A stretch of DNA of 41,666 nucleotides from Alphaproteobacteria bacterium (GTDB lineage: Bacteria; Pseudomonadota; Alphaproteobacteria; Sphingomonadales; Sphingomonadaceae), in contig JAHJHL010000206.1 of assembly GCA_018823905.1 (NCBI GenBank), forward strand, positions 1 through 41,666, in the 5' to 3' direction. A program made the translations under genes and the position numbers. Positions 40,188 through 41,666 of the stretch are shown here, piece after piece (the first letter of the stretch is position 1; every line of letters starts with the position of its first letter). The notes beneath the pieces were generated by a model. The model was not told where the DNA came from. It worked only from the letters and a program-made list of their open reading frames with translations, and ran no database searches.

Positions 40188-41666
40188 ATGAAAAGCAGGT
40201 TTCTAAGCGGTATTGGTATCGGCGCCGTGCTGGCGACCATTCCGGCTCAAGCAGAAGCGCAGGACGCGGCGACCGCCGCACCGCCGGCTGCCTCGGGCGA
40301 CCGTCTCGAAGAGATTGTCGTCACGGCGCAAAAACGCGACCAGAATCTTCAGGACGTCGGCGTCTCCATAGCCGCCTTCACCGGCGACCAGCTCAAGGAT
40401 CTGGGCGTGACCTCGGCCGAGCGCATTTCGGAATCGGTTCCGGGCGTTCAGGTATACAGCTATCTCGGCCGCCAGCCGACGTTCGTCATCCGCGGGGTTG
40501 GCGTCCAGGATTTCGCTCCCAATGTCGCGCCGGCGGCGGCGGTCTATCTCGACGAGGTCTATCTTGGCTCGAATATCTTAACTGGCTTCCAAATCTTCGA
40601 CACCGACAGCGTCGAGATATTGAAGGGGCCGCAAGGAACCTTGTTCGGCCGCAACACCACCGGCGGTGCCGTCAGCTATTCTACGCACCGACCGACCGAC
40701 ACGCTCGAAGGATATGCCGAAGCATCTTACGGCAACTATCGCACACTCACGCTGGACGCGGCGGTCAGCGGGCCGTTGTCCCCATCGCTGAAAGCGCGGC
40801 TGGCCGGCCGCTATGTGAAGCAGGGGCGCGGCTACTATGCCAACGACTGGACGCCTGCCGACACGAACCTCCCGCTCAGCCCGCTGTTTTTCAACCCGAA
40901 GCGCCGCGTTGGCGAACAGGAAAGTTGGGCGGCACGCGGCTTGCTCGAATATGATGGCGGCGGCGCCGTCAACCTGCTGCTCAACGTCCACGGCGGCGAG
41001 ACGACCGGGGAAGTGCTTCCGCTGACATCTATAGGCTTCACATCGATTCCTGGGGCGACGCAGCCGTGCGCGGCGACGCCGCTCGTGGGCGTCCGTGATC
41101 CCCGCTTCTGCGGCGACGCCCTCGGCTATACCGATTTGGACGGCGACCCCTATCGGGTCCGTGTCGATTTCGTCGGACGAAACCGCGAGCATAATTATGG
41201 CACCTCGCTGCGCGGCGAATTCGATCTGGGTAGCATAACATTGACCTCGATCACCTCTTACGACGACGCCCGCAAGCGCGCCTTCACCGACACCGACGGC
41301 GCGCCGCATCACGAACTCAACCAGCTGCGCGATACCCGGCTCGAACAATATTCGCAGGAACTACGGCTCGCGTCGGATGGCGGCGGCCGCTTTTACTGGA
41401 TCGCCGGCCTGTACGGCGCGCGCGAGAAGGTCGACTTGCGCTTCTTCGGCACGCTGTCCCCGCTGCTTGGCCTCACCAACTTCACCGATCCGGCGCTCGC
41501 GGGGCGCGTCGCCGATCAGCTCGAACTCAATTTTTCGCAGGATACGTGGAGCGCAGCCGCATACGGCCATGCCGAATGGAAGGCGAGCGACCAGCTGACG
41601 CTGGTCGCCGGGCTGCGCTATTCGCATGAGGACAAGGATTTCGAGAGCCGGTCGGAGTGGATTTAC
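40188..41666 (+). CDS. TonB-dependent outer-membrane receptor, 3' end outside window
   Basis: The frame is open from ATG 40188 to the window edge (493 codons). It starts with a signal peptide (MKSRFLSGIGIGAVLATIP, cleavage likely near AQAEA), then a TonB-box-like EEIVVTAQKR. A plug domain follows with SVPGVQVYSYLG, FVIRGVGVQ, YLDEVYLG and EILKGPQGTLFGRNTTGGAV. Beta-barrel strands then begin (GYAEASYGNYRT, ELRLASDGG). Sphingomonads use many such receptors for uptake of aromatic or other large substrates. GGGGAG lies upstream of the ATG. It is divergent from the CoA ligase gene, so it may import that block's substrate (inference). Confidence 0.93.
   Translation, partial: MKSRFLSGIGIGAVLATIPAQAEAQDAATAAPPAASGDRLEEIVVTAQKRDQNLQDVGVSIAAFTGDQLKDLGVTSAERISESVPGVQVYSYLGRQPTFVIRGVGVQDFAPNVAPAAAVYLDEVYLGSNILTGFQIFDTDSVEILKGPQGTLFGRNTTGGAVSYSTHRPTDTLEGYAEASYGNYRTLTLDAAVSGPLSPSLKARLAGRYVKQGRGYYANDWTPADTNLPLSPLFFNPKRRVGEQESWAARGLLEYDGGGAVNLLLNVHGGETTGEVLPLTSIGFTSIPGATQPCAATPLVGVRDPRFCGDALGYTDLDGDPYRVRVDFVGRNREHNYGTSLRGEFDLGSITLTSITSYDDARKRAFTDTDGAPHHELNQLRDTRLEQYSQELRLASDGGGRFYWIAGLYGAREKVDLRFFGTLSPLLGLTNFTDPALAGRVADQLELNFSQDTWSAAAYGHAEWKASDQLTLVAGLRYSHEDKDFESRSEWIY

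Noticed and set aside
40578..41348. 256-residue minus-strand frame
   Set aside because: It is antisense to the TonB receptor gene, which shows signal peptide, plug motifs and uninterrupted reading to the window edge.
1..41666. CRISPR arrays, rRNA genes or a complete tRNA gene
   Set aside because: I saw no regularly spaced repeats, no rRNA-like sequence, and only a 22-base tRNA 3' fragment at 31509-31530.

Overview
The window looks like an alphaproteobacterial catabolic region, most likely from a sphingomonad (Sphingobium, Novosphingobium or Sphingomonas type). The evidence is high G+C, Sphingomonadales-style TonB receptor and spinster-type MFS genes, and dense IS3, IS5 and IS110 insertion sequences around aromatic-degradation genes. 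The genus is inferred from gene content, not proven.

Layout. 1-407: cut end of an IS3-family element. 594-6393 (minus): catabolic cluster 1, in transcription order meta-cleavage hydrolase, LigA-like and LigB-like extradiol dioxygenase subunits, Rieske ferredoxin, Rieske oxygenase alpha and beta, then after an A+T-rich gap a ferredoxin reductase. 6622-7974: IS3 remnant split by a decayed IS5-family element. 8206-9207: lone alpha/beta hydrolase. 9321-11895: IS5 scrap, truncated IS3 copy, IS110-family element. 12536-15940: TetR regulator and quinone-reductase-like gene (minus), divergent from an acyl-CoA ligase (plus). 15937-23680 (minus): cluster 2, with a second hydrolase, LigA, LigB, Rieske alpha and beta, a CoA ligase, acylating acetaldehyde dehydrogenase, hydroxy-oxovalerate aldolase and ferredoxin, nearly all overlapping by a few bases. 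Divergent from it are a dihydrodiol dehydrogenase and a 2-oxopentenoate hydratase. 25502-28972 (minus): fused indolepyruvate-ferredoxin-oxidoreductase-type protein. 29219-30683: two truncated tandem copies of another IS3-family element. 30684-31530: truncated tyrosine integrase next to a tRNA 3'-end-like att site. 31848-41666: a separate CoA-ester block (enoyl-CoA hydratase, MFS transporter, APH-like kinase, acyl-CoA dehydrogenase, LysR regulator, SMP-30 lactonase, CoA ligase) ending in a TonB receptor that runs off the window.

How the genes fit together (inference from families). A Rieske dioxygenase makes a cis-dihydrodiol, the SDR makes a catechol-type diol, the LigAB-type enzyme cleaves the ring, and the hydrolase splits the product into a carboxylic acid plus 2-hydroxypenta-2,4-dienoate. 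Hydratase, aldolase and acetaldehyde dehydrogenase take the dienoate to pyruvate and acetyl-CoA. The released acid would be handled by the CoA ligases and perhaps the 2-oxoacid oxidoreductase. The substrate cannot be read from the sequence.

The most striking observation is a short inverted repeat, CATAC-N6-GTATG, at six promoter positions: cluster 1, the lone hydrolase, the divergent reductase/ligase pair, both sides of the cluster 2/SDR intergenic region, and the oxidoreductase gene. The sites keep near-fixed positions against -35/-10-like hexamers, which suggests one regulon tying the IS-scattered blocks together; the TetR gene at 12536-13153 is the natural candidate repressor. Three cluster 2 pathway genes (ligB-like, aldolase, hydratase) each carry a one-base shift at a G/C homopolymer, which could be assembly error or real decay.
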